Below are positions 18,556 through 26,000 of a stretch of DNA of 64,000 nt, one piece after another. Within the stretch, counting starts at the first letter, position 1, and the number at the start of each line of letters is the position of its first letter. The notes beneath the pieces are model-generated. The model was given only the letters and a program-made list of their open reading frames with translations. It did not search any database and was not told where the DNA came from. The stretch is from Simiduia aestuariiviva (lineage in GTDB: Bacteria > Pseudomonadota > Gammaproteobacteria > Pseudomonadales > Cellvibrionaceae): positions 532,900 through 596,899 of the forward strand of contig NZ_JACHXZ010000001.1 in assembly GCF_014192475.1 (NCBI RefSeq), written 5' to 3'. The position numbers and the translations under genes were made by a program.

Positions 18556-21036
18556 TTACGGTGCTGGACAACCGTGTTCACCTTTTTCCCAGTGAATGTT
18601 GTACAGGCGAATTTCGGCGGCGTTTTCACTTATGATTTCGAATGCGCCGTTGACTTGGCCGAGGTCGTCGCCTAAACATTTGAGCGGCACCCGCACCTGC
18701 TGCCATTGCGTGCGATCGAGTCGGGCAAAATCACCGAGTTTGCGCGCCGAACATTGGCTCTGCTCGTGGCATTGCAGTTGTAATGAAAGGTCGCCTGCCT
18801 GGGCCACTTGCAGATCAAAAATCAAGGTGCCGCCGGCAAAGCCTTGCAAGTTTTGTGGCGTTTTGGCGTAGAAGCCCGCGCGCCCAGCTTGATTCCAGTT
18901 CAATTGCAGAGTGTCTTCCTGCATGAAGCGATCGCGCATTTGCAACTGCATGCCGGGCACTTTCAAACTGGCGCCGTTGACATCGGTGGGGCTGGCATCG
19001 GTGCCAGTGAGCTGCAGCGTCCAGGGTGAAAAGGTGCGGCGCTGGAAGATAGACTTGATGCGCGTATCGGCCACTGCTACATCGGCGGGGTTGACGGCCA
19101 GCGGATACTTGTGCGGTGCAGATTCGCCATTGGTTAAACCAAAACCTTGTGCAAACAGCGGCGCATAGGCCTTGTCACCTGCGTTCAAGGGCGTCTGCTG
19201 CCCGTGTGTTGGCCACGAAAAGCTCAATTTGCCGGTGAATGGAAAATTGATTGAGCCGTCGGCTTTTTTGATCAGTACATCGGCAACACCGGCACCCTCT
19301 GTGCCCGGTTGCCAAATCACGGCAAAGGCATCGCTGGCGTTTAAGAAGGGGTTCACTGCCAGTGGACGGCCGGTAATAAACAGTGCCACCACTGGAATTT
19401 TCGCGTCGCGAAATTTTTGCAGCAACGCGAGGTCTTTGGCTGAACGGTAGGCGATATCTTGTACGTCGCCCTGCATTTCGGCGTAGGGGTTTTCACCGAA
19501 CACCACCACGGCTACGTCGGGCGTTTCGGTGTAGTTGCCGTCTTCGCTGTAAGTGGCCTGACCCCCACCGACTTGAACGGCTTGGGCTATGCCATCAAAA
19601 ACCGTGGTGGCGCCGGGGAAGTCTTCATTCATGTTGCCGGTGCCCTGCCAGCTGATGGTCCAGCCACCGGTTTGCTTGCCGAGATTATGACCGCCGTCGC
19701 CCGCAACTAACACGCGACTGTTGGCGGCCAGCGGCAGAAGTTGTTGCTGGTTTTTTAGTAGTACGACTGATTCACGCACGGCGCGGCGGGCCACGGCGCG
19801 GTGTTCGGCGGCGCCGATCAGTTCCGATTTTGCCGCCAAGGGGTAGCTTGAGGGTTTGCCCTTGTCGAACAATCCGGCGCGCAATTTGACGCGCAAAATG
19901 CGGCGCACTGCGTCGTCTATACGCGCTTGGCTGATGCGGCCTTCCTGCACGTCGGCCAGCGTGTTGGCGTAGAGTTCGCGCCAATTGCCATCGGGCGCCA
20001 TGAACATGTCGAGGCCTGCATTGATGGCGGCGGGGCAGTGGGTGTCGGTGCAACCGGGCACAAATGCATGGCCGGCCCAGTCACCCACGACAAAACCGTC
20101 AAAGCCCAGTTTTTCCTTCAAAACATCCGTTAACAAATATTTGTGGCCGTGAAGTTTTTCGCCGTTCCAGCTGCTGAACGAGGCCATGATCACCTGCACG
20201 CCAGCTTTGATGGCGGAAAAATAACCGGGCGCGTGCAACGCCACCAGTTCAGCTTCCGTCAGTTGGGTATCACCGCGATCGATACCGCCGGCGGTGCCGC
20301 CATCGGCAATAAAGTGCTTGGCCGTAGAGATCACTTTACCGTCGCCCAAAAACGCGTCGGAGGTTTGTTCACCCTGCAAACCTTCCACCATGGCAGTGGC
20401 GTATTGCGCCACCAATTCCGGTGTCTCGCTGTAGGATTCGTAGGTGCGTCCCCAGCGGTCGTCGCGCGCCACGGCGAGGGTGGGCGCAAAGCTCCAGGTG
20501 ATACCGGTGGCCGCCATTTCGCGCGCGGTGACCGCGCCGATGTCGCGCATGAGCGCAGGGTTGTGCGTGGCGCCAAGGGCGATGTTGTGCGGGAATAAAG
20601 TTGCGCCAATCACATTGTTGTGACCGTGTACGGCATCAGTGCCCCAGAGCGCGGGAATTTTAACCTCGGCGTCAACGGCCATGGAGCCTTCGTAAAAGCC
20701 ATCGGCGAGGCTCAGCCAATCGTTGAGGGACGCGTATTTGTTTTGCTGCGGAAAGGAGCCGCCACCGTTGAGTACTGAACCTAGAAAGTAATCGCGCACA
20801 TCGTCGGGCGTCACGTGACGAATTTCTGGCTGAATGATTTGCCCCACTTTTTGCTCAGGGGTCATGGCTGCCAACAGGCCATCGATCTGCTGTTCCAGTG
20901 CCGCATCCTGTACCGGGCGCTCAAGGGTCGGCCAAGGTGAATCGGCAGCGCTGGATGCAGGGTTACGTTGATCGTTGTCGGCGCTGCAGCCCGACAGGGC
21001 AATACCGCACAACAGGGCCACGAGAGGAGTCTTCAT
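18556..21036 (-). CDS. GH3 exo-beta-glucosidase, outer-membrane lipoprotein type
   Basis: 826 residues. The N-terminus has a lipoprotein signal (MKTPLVALLCGIALSGCSAD, lipobox LSGC). The GH3 N-domain holds nucleophile D319 in FVVGDWAGH, with upstream KHFIADGGT and RWGRTYESYSE. The GH3 C-domain follows (ESVVLLKNQQQLLPLAANS). The last ~180 residues form a beta-sandwich typical of ExoP/CelD-type exo-beta-glucosidases. It should release glucose from beta-1,3/1,4-gluco-oligosaccharides at the periplasm or cell surface. Its promoter and a perfect LacI-type operator lie 246-289 bp upstream. GH16 follows on the same strand after 323 bp. Confidence 0.93.
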   Translation of the reverse strand: MKTPLVALLCGIALSGCSADNDQRNPASSAADSPWPTLERPVQDAALEQQIDGLLAAMTPEQKVGQIIQPEIRHVTPDDVRDYFLGSVLNGGGSFPQQNKYASLNDWLSLADGFYEGSMAVDAEVKIPALWGTDAVHGHNNVIGATLFPHNIALGATHNPALMRDIGAVTAREMAATGITWSFAPTLAVARDDRWGRTYESYSETPELVAQYATAMVEGLQGEQTSDAFLGDGKVISTAKHFIADGGTAGGIDRGDTQLTEAELVALHAPGYFSAIKAGVQVIMASFSSWNGEKLHGHKYLLTDVLKEKLGFDGFVVGDWAGHAFVPGCTDTHCPAAINAGLDMFMAPDGNWRELYANTLADVQEGRISQARIDDAVRRILRVKLRAGLFDKGKPSSYPLAAKSELIGAAEHRAVARRAVRESVVLLKNQQQLLPLAANSRVLVAGDGGHNLGKQTGGWTISWQGTGNMNEDFPGATTVFDGIAQAVQVGGGQATYSEDGNYTETPDVAVVVFGENPYAEMQGDVQDIAYRSAKDLALLQKFRDAKIPVVALFITGRPLAVNPFLNASDAFAVIWQPGTEGAGVADVLIKKADGSINFPFTGKLSFSWPTHGQQTPLNAGDKAYAPLFAQGFGLTNGESAPHKYPLAVNPADVAVADTRIKSIFQRRTFSPWTLQLTGTDASPTDVNGASLKVPGMQLQMRDRFMQEDTLQLNWNQAGRAGFYAKTPQNLQGFAGGTLIFDLQVAQAGDLSLQLQCHEQSQCSARKLGDFARLDRTQWQQVRVPLKCLGDDLGQVNGAFEIISENAAEIRLYNIHWEKGEHGCPAP

Positions 21037-21280
21037 AGGGCTGTCTCAATTCGTTGTCGATGTTAATGGAGGCGGCCAGCTCTGTGTTGGCCGCGCCACT
21101 TCGCCGTTCGGGTTGACGCACTGAACAGCCAAGTCATTGAAATGGCAAAATTTATTCTGGGCAGCGATTTAGTCCTGCCGTTTATTGCCGGCATTTCCCC
21201 GCTTCGGCTTGCTCGCTCTGACCTCACCAGAATCTCAGTGGCGGCGGCCTTTGGCTGCGTCAGCAAGCGTTTGAGAGAAA

Positions 21281-21296
21281 ATGTAAGCGCTTACAT
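21281..21296. promoter_or_regulatory. LacI-family operator, GH3 promoter
   Basis: ATGTAAGCGCTTACAT is a perfect 16-bp palindrome with the central CG typical of LacI/GalR-family operators. It abuts the predicted GH3 -10 element and would block initiation. Confidence 0.88.
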
Positions 21297-21325
21297 AAGG
21301 TATAGAAAATGATCAGATAAGTCAA
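21297..21325 (-). promoter_or_regulatory. Predicted sigma-70 promoter of GH3 gene
   Basis: On the minus strand TTGACT (21325-21320), a 17-bp spacer and TACCTT (21302-21297). The operator starts immediately after the -10. The same arrangement is seen before GH1 and the TonB receptor, which supports the call. Confidence 0.6.
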
Positions 21326-21496
21326 TAAAACAGGTGTTGTTTGGTTCTGAATTTTGCCAGTGGCCCAGCTTAGCTGTGTGCAAATAGGCTCAATATCGGG
21401 CCCGGTGCAGTAGATTGAAGCCCATCAATAATGCCGTGCAGATCTGGCAATTGCGGCTAAACCTATGGGTTCGATACGTGGTGCGGTGACTTTAAG

Positions 21497-21560
21497 TTAA
21501 AGGCACTAATAGCAAAATTAAAGGCGCTAATAGCTAAGTAAAATTAAAGGCACTTGTAGC
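21497..21560. repeat. Three imperfect 17-bp direct repeats
   Basis: Copies at 21497-21513 (TTAAAGGCACTAATAGC), 21518-21534 (TTAAAGGCGCTAATAGC) and 21544-21560 (TTAAAGGCACTTGTAGC), spaced 21 and 26 bp. They lie just beyond the GH1 stop codon. Function unknown. Confidence 0.75.
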
Positions 21561-21567
21561 ACAGATT

Positions 21568-22914
21568 TCAGGTTGTTTTCTGCGTGCGATTGCCAAAGAA
21601 ATCCGCCAGCGCTTTGCCGCTGTCTTTGATCGTGCGCACTTGGGTGTCGTAGTCCACGTGTACAATGCCAAAGCGCTTTTCGTAACCCAGTGCCCACTCA
21701 AAGTTGTCCATTAAGCTCCAGGCAAAATACCCCTGTACATCGACGCCCTGCTCGACGGCGTTGTGTACGGCTTGCAGGTGGGTTTGAAAATAGTCGACGC
21801 GGCTGTCATCGTGCACCTGTCCGTCCGTCAAGGTATCCGCCATGGCGGCGCCATTTTCGGTGATGAAAACGGGAGGTAGCTGATAGCGCGAATTCAGGCC
21901 CACCAATAAATCCGTTAGCCCCTGCGGGTAGACTTCCCAGCCCATCTCGGTGATGGGCGCGCCCTCGGGCACCGTTTCGCCAAAGCCCGTATCTGGGTCT
22001 GCGTGGTAGATGCCGCGGGTGTAGTAATTGAGACCTAAAAAGTCTATTGGCTGCGCGATAATTTCCATGTCGCCCGGTTGCACGGGCGGGTGTGCAGAAT
22101 CAGGAATGTGGGCCAGCGCGCGCGCCGGATAGCGACCGTTAAACAGTGGCTCGGCATACCAGTGAAACAAAAAATCTTCCGCTAAAGCGGCCGCTTCTTG
22201 ATCTGCCCTACTGTCGGTGCGCCCATAGCCAGGGCTCATGTTGAGTACGATGCCGTTGAGACTGTTGGGGCTGTTTTTGCGCAGCACGTCCATGGCCAAA
22301 CCGTGCGCCAGTAGCAAGTGGTGCGCAGCGGCGCGGCCCGCCTTTTGATCGGCGATGCCGGGCGCGTGTATGCCCACTTCATAGCCTAGGTAGGCGCTGC
22401 AAAAAGGTTCGTTAAGGGTGGCGTAGGAGTAAACGCGATCGCCAAAGGTTCGGCTGACTAAATCGGCATACTGTTGAAATTGATAGGCCGTTGCACGATT
22501 TTGCCAGCCGCCGGCGTCTTCCAAATGCTGGGGCAAATCCCAGTGATAAAGGGTCACGAAGGCCTTGATGTTTTTCTCTGCTAATCGATCCAGCAGCGCC
22601 ACATAAAACGCTAAACCCTCTGGGTTGGGGCTGCCGTCGGCGTGCATCACGCGCGGCCAAGACACGGAAAAACGGTAGGCGTCTACGTTCAGGTGTTCTA
22701 TGAGGTCGAGGTCTTCCTGCCAGCGGTTGATGTGGTCACAGGCCACCTGACCGTCGGAGCCGTCGCTGATAGTGCCGGGTTTGGCACAAAAGGTATCCCA
22801 AATACACGGCAGGCGAGTGTCTGCGGCGCCCTCGATCTGGAATGCCGCCGTGGCAGCGCCATAGATGAAGCTGTCATCGGTAAGTGGAGAGCTGGCCGGC
22901 AGGGAAATTTTCAT
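21568..22914 (-). CDS. GH1 beta-glucosidase
   Basis: 448 residues from the ATG at 22914 (MKISLPASSPLTDDSFIYGA). The frame extends upstream to 23145, but that extension would run through the promoter and operator and lacks GH1 sequence, so I reject it. Acid/base E169 is in TLNEPF and nucleophile E353 in ITENGAA; GAATAAFQIEGA is the usual N-terminal GH1 motif. There is no signal peptide, so it is cytoplasmic and should hydrolyse imported beta-gluco-oligosaccharides such as cellobiose or laminaribiose to glucose. It is divergent from the MFS symporter, with an operator in between. Confidence 0.93.
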   Translation of the reverse strand: MKISLPASSPLTDDSFIYGAATAAFQIEGAADTRLPCIWDTFCAKPGTISDGSDGQVACDHINRWQEDLDLIEHLNVDAYRFSVSWPRVMHADGSPNPEGLAFYVALLDRLAEKNIKAFVTLYHWDLPQHLEDAGGWQNRATAYQFQQYADLVSRTFGDRVYSYATLNEPFCSAYLGYEVGIHAPGIADQKAGRAAAHHLLLAHGLAMDVLRKNSPNSLNGIVLNMSPGYGRTDSRADQEAAALAEDFLFHWYAEPLFNGRYPARALAHIPDSAHPPVQPGDMEIIAQPIDFLGLNYYTRGIYHADPDTGFGETVPEGAPITEMGWEVYPQGLTDLLVGLNSRYQLPPVFITENGAAMADTLTDGQVHDDSRVDYFQTHLQAVHNAVEQGVDVQGYFAWSLMDNFEWALGYEKRFGIVHVDYDTQVRTIKDSGKALADFFGNRTQKTT

Positions 22915-23042
22915 GGTCACAAAAATCAACTCATTGGCGGTTGTGGCGATGGCTTGCCATACATCGGTATTGTTAGTGTTATCGCTCTTGCGGCCACTGA
23001 AAGGCCTGTCAGCGTCGTACACCCTATTATTGATCTTTCTGG

Positions 23043-23056
23043 TGAAAGCGCTTACA
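23043..23056. promoter_or_regulatory. LacI-family operator between GH1 and the symporter
   Basis: TGAAAGCGCTTACA differs at one base from the TGTAAGCGCTTACA palindrome found at three other places in the locus. It lies 3 bp past the predicted GH1 -10 element and 160 bp before the symporter start, so it can serve both directions. Confidence 0.82.
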
Positions 23057-23059
23057 TTT

Positions 23060-23088
23060 AGGTTAGGGCTTTGCCTGTAAAAGGTCAA
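23060..23088 (-). promoter_or_regulatory. Predicted sigma-70 promoter of GH1 gene
   Basis: Minus strand TTGACC (23088-23083), 17-bp spacer, TAACCT (23065-23060), then the operator. Geometry matches the GH3 and TonB-receptor promoters. Confidence 0.6.
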
Positions 23089-23215
23089 CCCCGAAAGGCA
23101 TATCCGCAGATTTCTGAGCCAAAAGTAGAGTCTCGCGGCGCACAAGACACTGGGCAGAATCTGACTTAGGATAGGCCCCCATATAATAATGAACCGGTCA
23201 AAGGGCAGGGCAGTT

Positions 23216-24544
23216 ATGCTGACGATCCGTGAAAAAGTCGCCTACGGGTTGGGCGATACGGCGAGCAATATTATCTTTCAGACGGTCATGTTGTTTTTGA
23301 CCTTCTTCTATACCGATATCTTCGGCATTTCCCCCGCCGTGGTGGGCACCATGTTTTTAGTGGTGCGCATTTTTGATGCGGTGACTGACCCTTTGATGGG
23401 CGGACTCGCCGATCGCACCGTGACGCGCTGGGGTAAGTTTCGGCCCTACTTGCTGTGGCTGGCGCTGCCCTTTGGGGTGATCAGTGTGCTGGCATTTACC
23501 ACGCCCGACCTGTCGCCCCAGGGCAAGGTGATTTATGCCTATGTCACCTATGGCCTGCTCATGCTCGCCTATACCGCCATCAATATTCCCTATTCCGCAC
23601 TCGGTGGCGTATTGACGGATAAGCCCCATGAGCGGGTGTCAGTACAATCCTATCGCTTTGTGTTCGGCATGCTCGGTGGTTTGTTGGTCACCGCCTGTAC
23701 CCTGCCATTGGTGGCCTATTTTGGTGACGGTGATCAAGCGTTAGGTTATCAGCTCACCATCGGCGCCATGAGTATTTTGGGCGTGGTGTTATTTTTGTTG
23801 TGCTTTGCCGGTACTCGCGAGCGGGTTGCTCCGCCGGTTGAGCAGCGCACCACGATTCGGGCAGATCTCAAGTCACTTTGGCAAAACGATCAATGGCGCG
23901 TGCTGTGTGTGGCGGCGATTATTTTGTTAACGGGCATGGTGCTGCGCAGTACCTTGGCCATTTATTACGTCAAATACTTTTTGGGGCGGGCAGATTTGGT
24001 CACCGCCTTCGTCACGCTCGGGATGATTGGCAATATTATCGGCTGCGCCTGCGCCCAGCCTTTGGCCAAGCGCGTGTGTAAAGTGAAGGCGTATATCGCG
24101 CTGCAATTGATGGCCGCCGTGTTTTGTGTGGCTGGTTTTTTTGTGGCGCCCGATCAGTTGTATCTGGCCTTCGCCATCTATTTTTTGTGGTGTTTGTTCC
24201 TGCAAATGGCGACGCCGCTGCTGTGGGCAAAAATGGCTGATGTGGTGGATTACGGCCATTGGAAGACCGGTATTCGCATTACCGGCATGGTATATTCCTC
24301 CGTCGTCTTTTTTATCAAGCTGGGGCTGGCGGTTGGCGGGGCCTTGGCGGGCTGGCTGTTAGCCTTTTACGACTACGAGGCGAATGCCGAGCTGTCTGAG
24401 CGCACACTGCAAGGGATTTTGTTGTCCTTTACCCTGGTGCCGGCCTTGACATCCATCATGGTGGCTTGGGTCATGCGTTGGTACACCCTCGATACCCAGC
24501 GGGTGCTGGACGTGCAGGCGCAATTGCCGCAACAGCCGGCGTAA
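23216..24544 (+). CDS. GPH-family (MelB-like) MFS sugar:cation symporter
   Basis: 442 residues from the ATG at 23216, preceded by AGGGCAGG; an ATG at 23189 would add nine polar residues with no ribosome site. About 12 membrane spans. Family motifs: REKVAYGLGDTASN at the N-terminus, FDAVTDPLMGGLADRT (the GPH cation/sugar site region) and a central loop followed by a second six-span half with MADVVDYGHWKTG. It should import beta-gluco-oligosaccharides across the inner membrane with Na+ or H+. It is followed after 41 bp by the LacI regulator gene, probably one operon, and is divergent from GH1. Confidence 0.92.
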   Translation: MLTIREKVAYGLGDTASNIIFQTVMLFLTFFYTDIFGISPAVVGTMFLVVRIFDAVTDPLMGGLADRTVTRWGKFRPYLLWLALPFGVISVLAFTTPDLSPQGKVIYAYVTYGLLMLAYTAINIPYSALGGVLTDKPHERVSVQSYRFVFGMLGGLLVTACTLPLVAYFGDGDQALGYQLTIGAMSILGVVLFLLCFAGTRERVAPPVEQRTTIRADLKSLWQNDQWRVLCVAAIILLTGMVLRSTLAIYYVKYFLGRADLVTAFVTLGMIGNIIGCACAQPLAKRVCKVKAYIALQLMAAVFCVAGFFVAPDQLYLAFAIYFLWCLFLQMATPLLWAKMADVVDYGHWKTGIRITGMVYSSVVFFIKLGLAVGGALAGWLLAFYDYEANAELSERTLQGILLSFTLVPALTSIMVAWVMRWYTLDTQRVLDVQAQLPQQPA

Positions 24545-24585
24545 ATCGGCGATGGCATTGGTGTAAATAAGGAATCTAGAGCCCC

Positions 24586-25590
24586 ATGGTCACAATTTAC
24601 GATGTTTCTGAGCGCGCGGGCGTGTCGCTGGCGACCGTCTCGCGGGTAATGAATAACAACGCCCGGGTCAGCGACAAAACCAAGGCAAAGGTGTTGCAGG
24701 CCATGGCGGATTTGGGCTATCGGCCCAACGCCATCGCCAAGGGCTTGGCTTCCAGTCGATCCAACAGCGTGGGCGTGTTGATCTCCGAGCTGCATGGTCC
24801 GTTCTACGGCATGATGATGAGCGCCATTGAAACCGAATTGCGCAAGCACGATATCCATTCTATTTTTGCCGCCGGCCACAGTGATGCGGCCAAAGAAGAA
24901 GACGCCGTTAATTTTCTACTCAGCCGTCGCTGTGATGCCCTGATCTTGTATGTTGAAGCGGTCAGCGATGAGTTTTTGGTTGAGCTCAATAAGCGCGGCA
25001 CGCCCATCGTGGTATTGGGACGGGATATTAAAAATTTACAACCGCAGTGCATTAATTTAGACAATGAACAGGGCGGCTACTTGGCCGCGAAATATCTACT
25101 GGACGCCGGTCATCGTGACATCGCGTATATATCCGGCCCGCTGTGGAAAGTGGATACTCAAGATCGCCTTGCGGGCCACAGGCGCGCACTGGCTGAGCAC
25201 CAATTGACCTTTGATGAGTCCCTTTTAATTGAGGGCGACTTTCAGGAAGAGGGGGGCGTCGATGGGCTCAATAAACTGTTGAGCAGTGGTCGGCCCTTTA
25301 CCGCAGTGGCTTGCGGTAACGACGAAATGGCCGCCGGTGCAATGGCCGCAGCGCGCGATGCCGGCATGACCCTGCCCGATGACCTTTCAATTGTGGGTTT
25401 CGATAACGTGGCCTACTCACGCTTTGTCTACCCGAAGTTGTGTACCGTGAATTATCCCGTGCGGGAGATGGCGGAAATGGCCACCCACTGGGTGCTGCGG
25501 CAGGTGTACGACCACACACGTTTCGAGATAGAAAACACCTTTACGCCAGTGATGGTGGAGCGCAACTCTGTGCTACGGGTGCAGAAATAG
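24586..25590 (+). CDS. LacI/GalR-family transcriptional repressor of the glucan locus
   Basis: 334 residues. N-terminal LacI HTH (VTIYDVSERAGVSLATVSRV) with hinge helix NAIAKGLASSRSNSVGVL, then the periplasmic-binding-like ligand domain with FTAVACGNDEMAAGAM and PDDLSIVGFDNVAYSRF. It is the only regulator inside the locus, and the four TGTAAGCGCTTACA sites nearby have the central-CG palindromic form bound by this family, so autologous control is likely. The effector is probably a beta-gluco-oligosaccharide or glucose (inference). It follows the symporter gene and may be co-repressed with it. Confidence 0.93.
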   Translation: MVTIYDVSERAGVSLATVSRVMNNNARVSDKTKAKVLQAMADLGYRPNAIAKGLASSRSNSVGVLISELHGPFYGMMMSAIETELRKHDIHSIFAAGHSDAAKEEDAVNFLLSRRCDALILYVEAVSDEFLVELNKRGTPIVVLGRDIKNLQPQCINLDNEQGGYLAAKYLLDAGHRDIAYISGPLWKVDTQDRLAGHRRALAEHQLTFDESLLIEGDFQEEGGVDGLNKLLSSGRPFTAVACGNDEMAAGAMAAARDAGMTLPDDLSIVGFDNVAYSRFVYPKLCTVNYPVREMAEMATHWVLRQVYDHTRFEIENTFTPVMVERNSVLRVQK

Positions 25591-25833
25591 TGCGCTTGGC
25601 CCTCAATCTGGCCACCGCCCTGCCGTTGGGCTTCCTGCGTATTTAAATTATTTTGTTATTACTCTGTATTTCCATATAGCTGTTGGGCTGAAGGCCTTGT
25701 AGTGGCCGTCTATCGATGGCGGCGCGCGGTGATTTCGCTGTCTATTGGTTGTCTATAAAAAGCCTTTTAATTCAAAGGTTTAGACCTGCTTGGGAATTAA
25801 GGTAACGCCGAGCTGTGCTTCGGCGCTGAGTGC

Positions 25834-25862
25834 TTGACAGGCTGGCGCCAATCATTTAATTT
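25834..25862 (+). promoter_or_regulatory. Predicted sigma-70 promoter of the TonB receptor/halogenase unit
   Basis: Consensus TTGACA (25834-25839), 17-bp spacer, TAATTT (25857-25862), immediately followed by an operator. This is the strongest of the three matching promoters and gives a leader of about 130 nt. Confidence 0.7.
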
Positions 25863-25876
25863 TGTAAGCGCTTACA
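25863..25876. promoter_or_regulatory. LacI-family operator 1, TonB receptor promoter
   Basis: Perfect palindrome TGTAAGCGCTTACA directly after the -10 element, over the expected transcription start. Confidence 0.9.
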
Positions 25877-25914
25877 TTTCTCTAAAACCCCAGAAGGTTT
25901 TTTTTGAAAAATAT

Positions 25915-25928
25915 TGTAAGCGCTTACA
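25915..25928. promoter_or_regulatory. LacI-family operator 2, downstream of TonB receptor promoter
   Basis: A second perfect TGTAAGCGCTTACA, 52 bp (about five helical turns) centre to centre from operator 1. It may support looping by a tetramer, cooperative binding or a roadblock. Confidence 0.88.
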
Positions 25929-26000
25929 TATGGGTTAGACTAAGTGAACAAATAAGAAAATAACTCGCTGGACAATAATCAAATAACTCGGGTCAGAGAT

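Larger units (their letters stand above)
21037..21567. other. GH1-GH3 intergenic region
   Basis: 531 bp. It holds the GH3 promoter and operator (21281-21325), an unusually long ~240-nt leader before the GH3 start, and three imperfect direct repeats at 21497-21560. A 67-codon frame at 21063-21266 (minus) has no family resemblance and I do not call it a gene. Confidence 0.6.
25591..26000. other. LacI-TonB receptor intergenic region
   Basis: 410 bp. It contains the receptor promoter (25834-25862) and two perfect operators (25863-25876 and 25915-25928), a small hairpin CGCCGA/TCGGCG near 25806-25825 without a T-tract, and a weak AAAACC/GGTTTT hairpin at 25884-25902 running into T residues. Nothing coding is seen. 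Confidence 0.6.

Noticed and set aside
21063-21266. 67-codon frame in the GH3 leader
   Set aside because: No recognisable protein features; probably random in a GC-rich leader, though a leader peptide cannot be excluded.
22915-23145. N-terminal extension of the GH1 gene to 23145
   Set aside because: It would be translated across the GH1 promoter and operator and lacks any GH1 similarity; the ATG at 22914 matches the family start.
25801-25827. CGCCGA/TCGGCG hairpin as terminator
   Set aside because: No T-tract follows; it lies ~210 bp after the LacI stop codon.
25884-25905. AAAACC/GGTTTT hairpin with T-tract as terminator of the LacI gene
   Set aside because: The stem is only 6 bp and AT-rich, and it lies between two operators inside the receptor leader, where a terminator would cut the receptor transcript.
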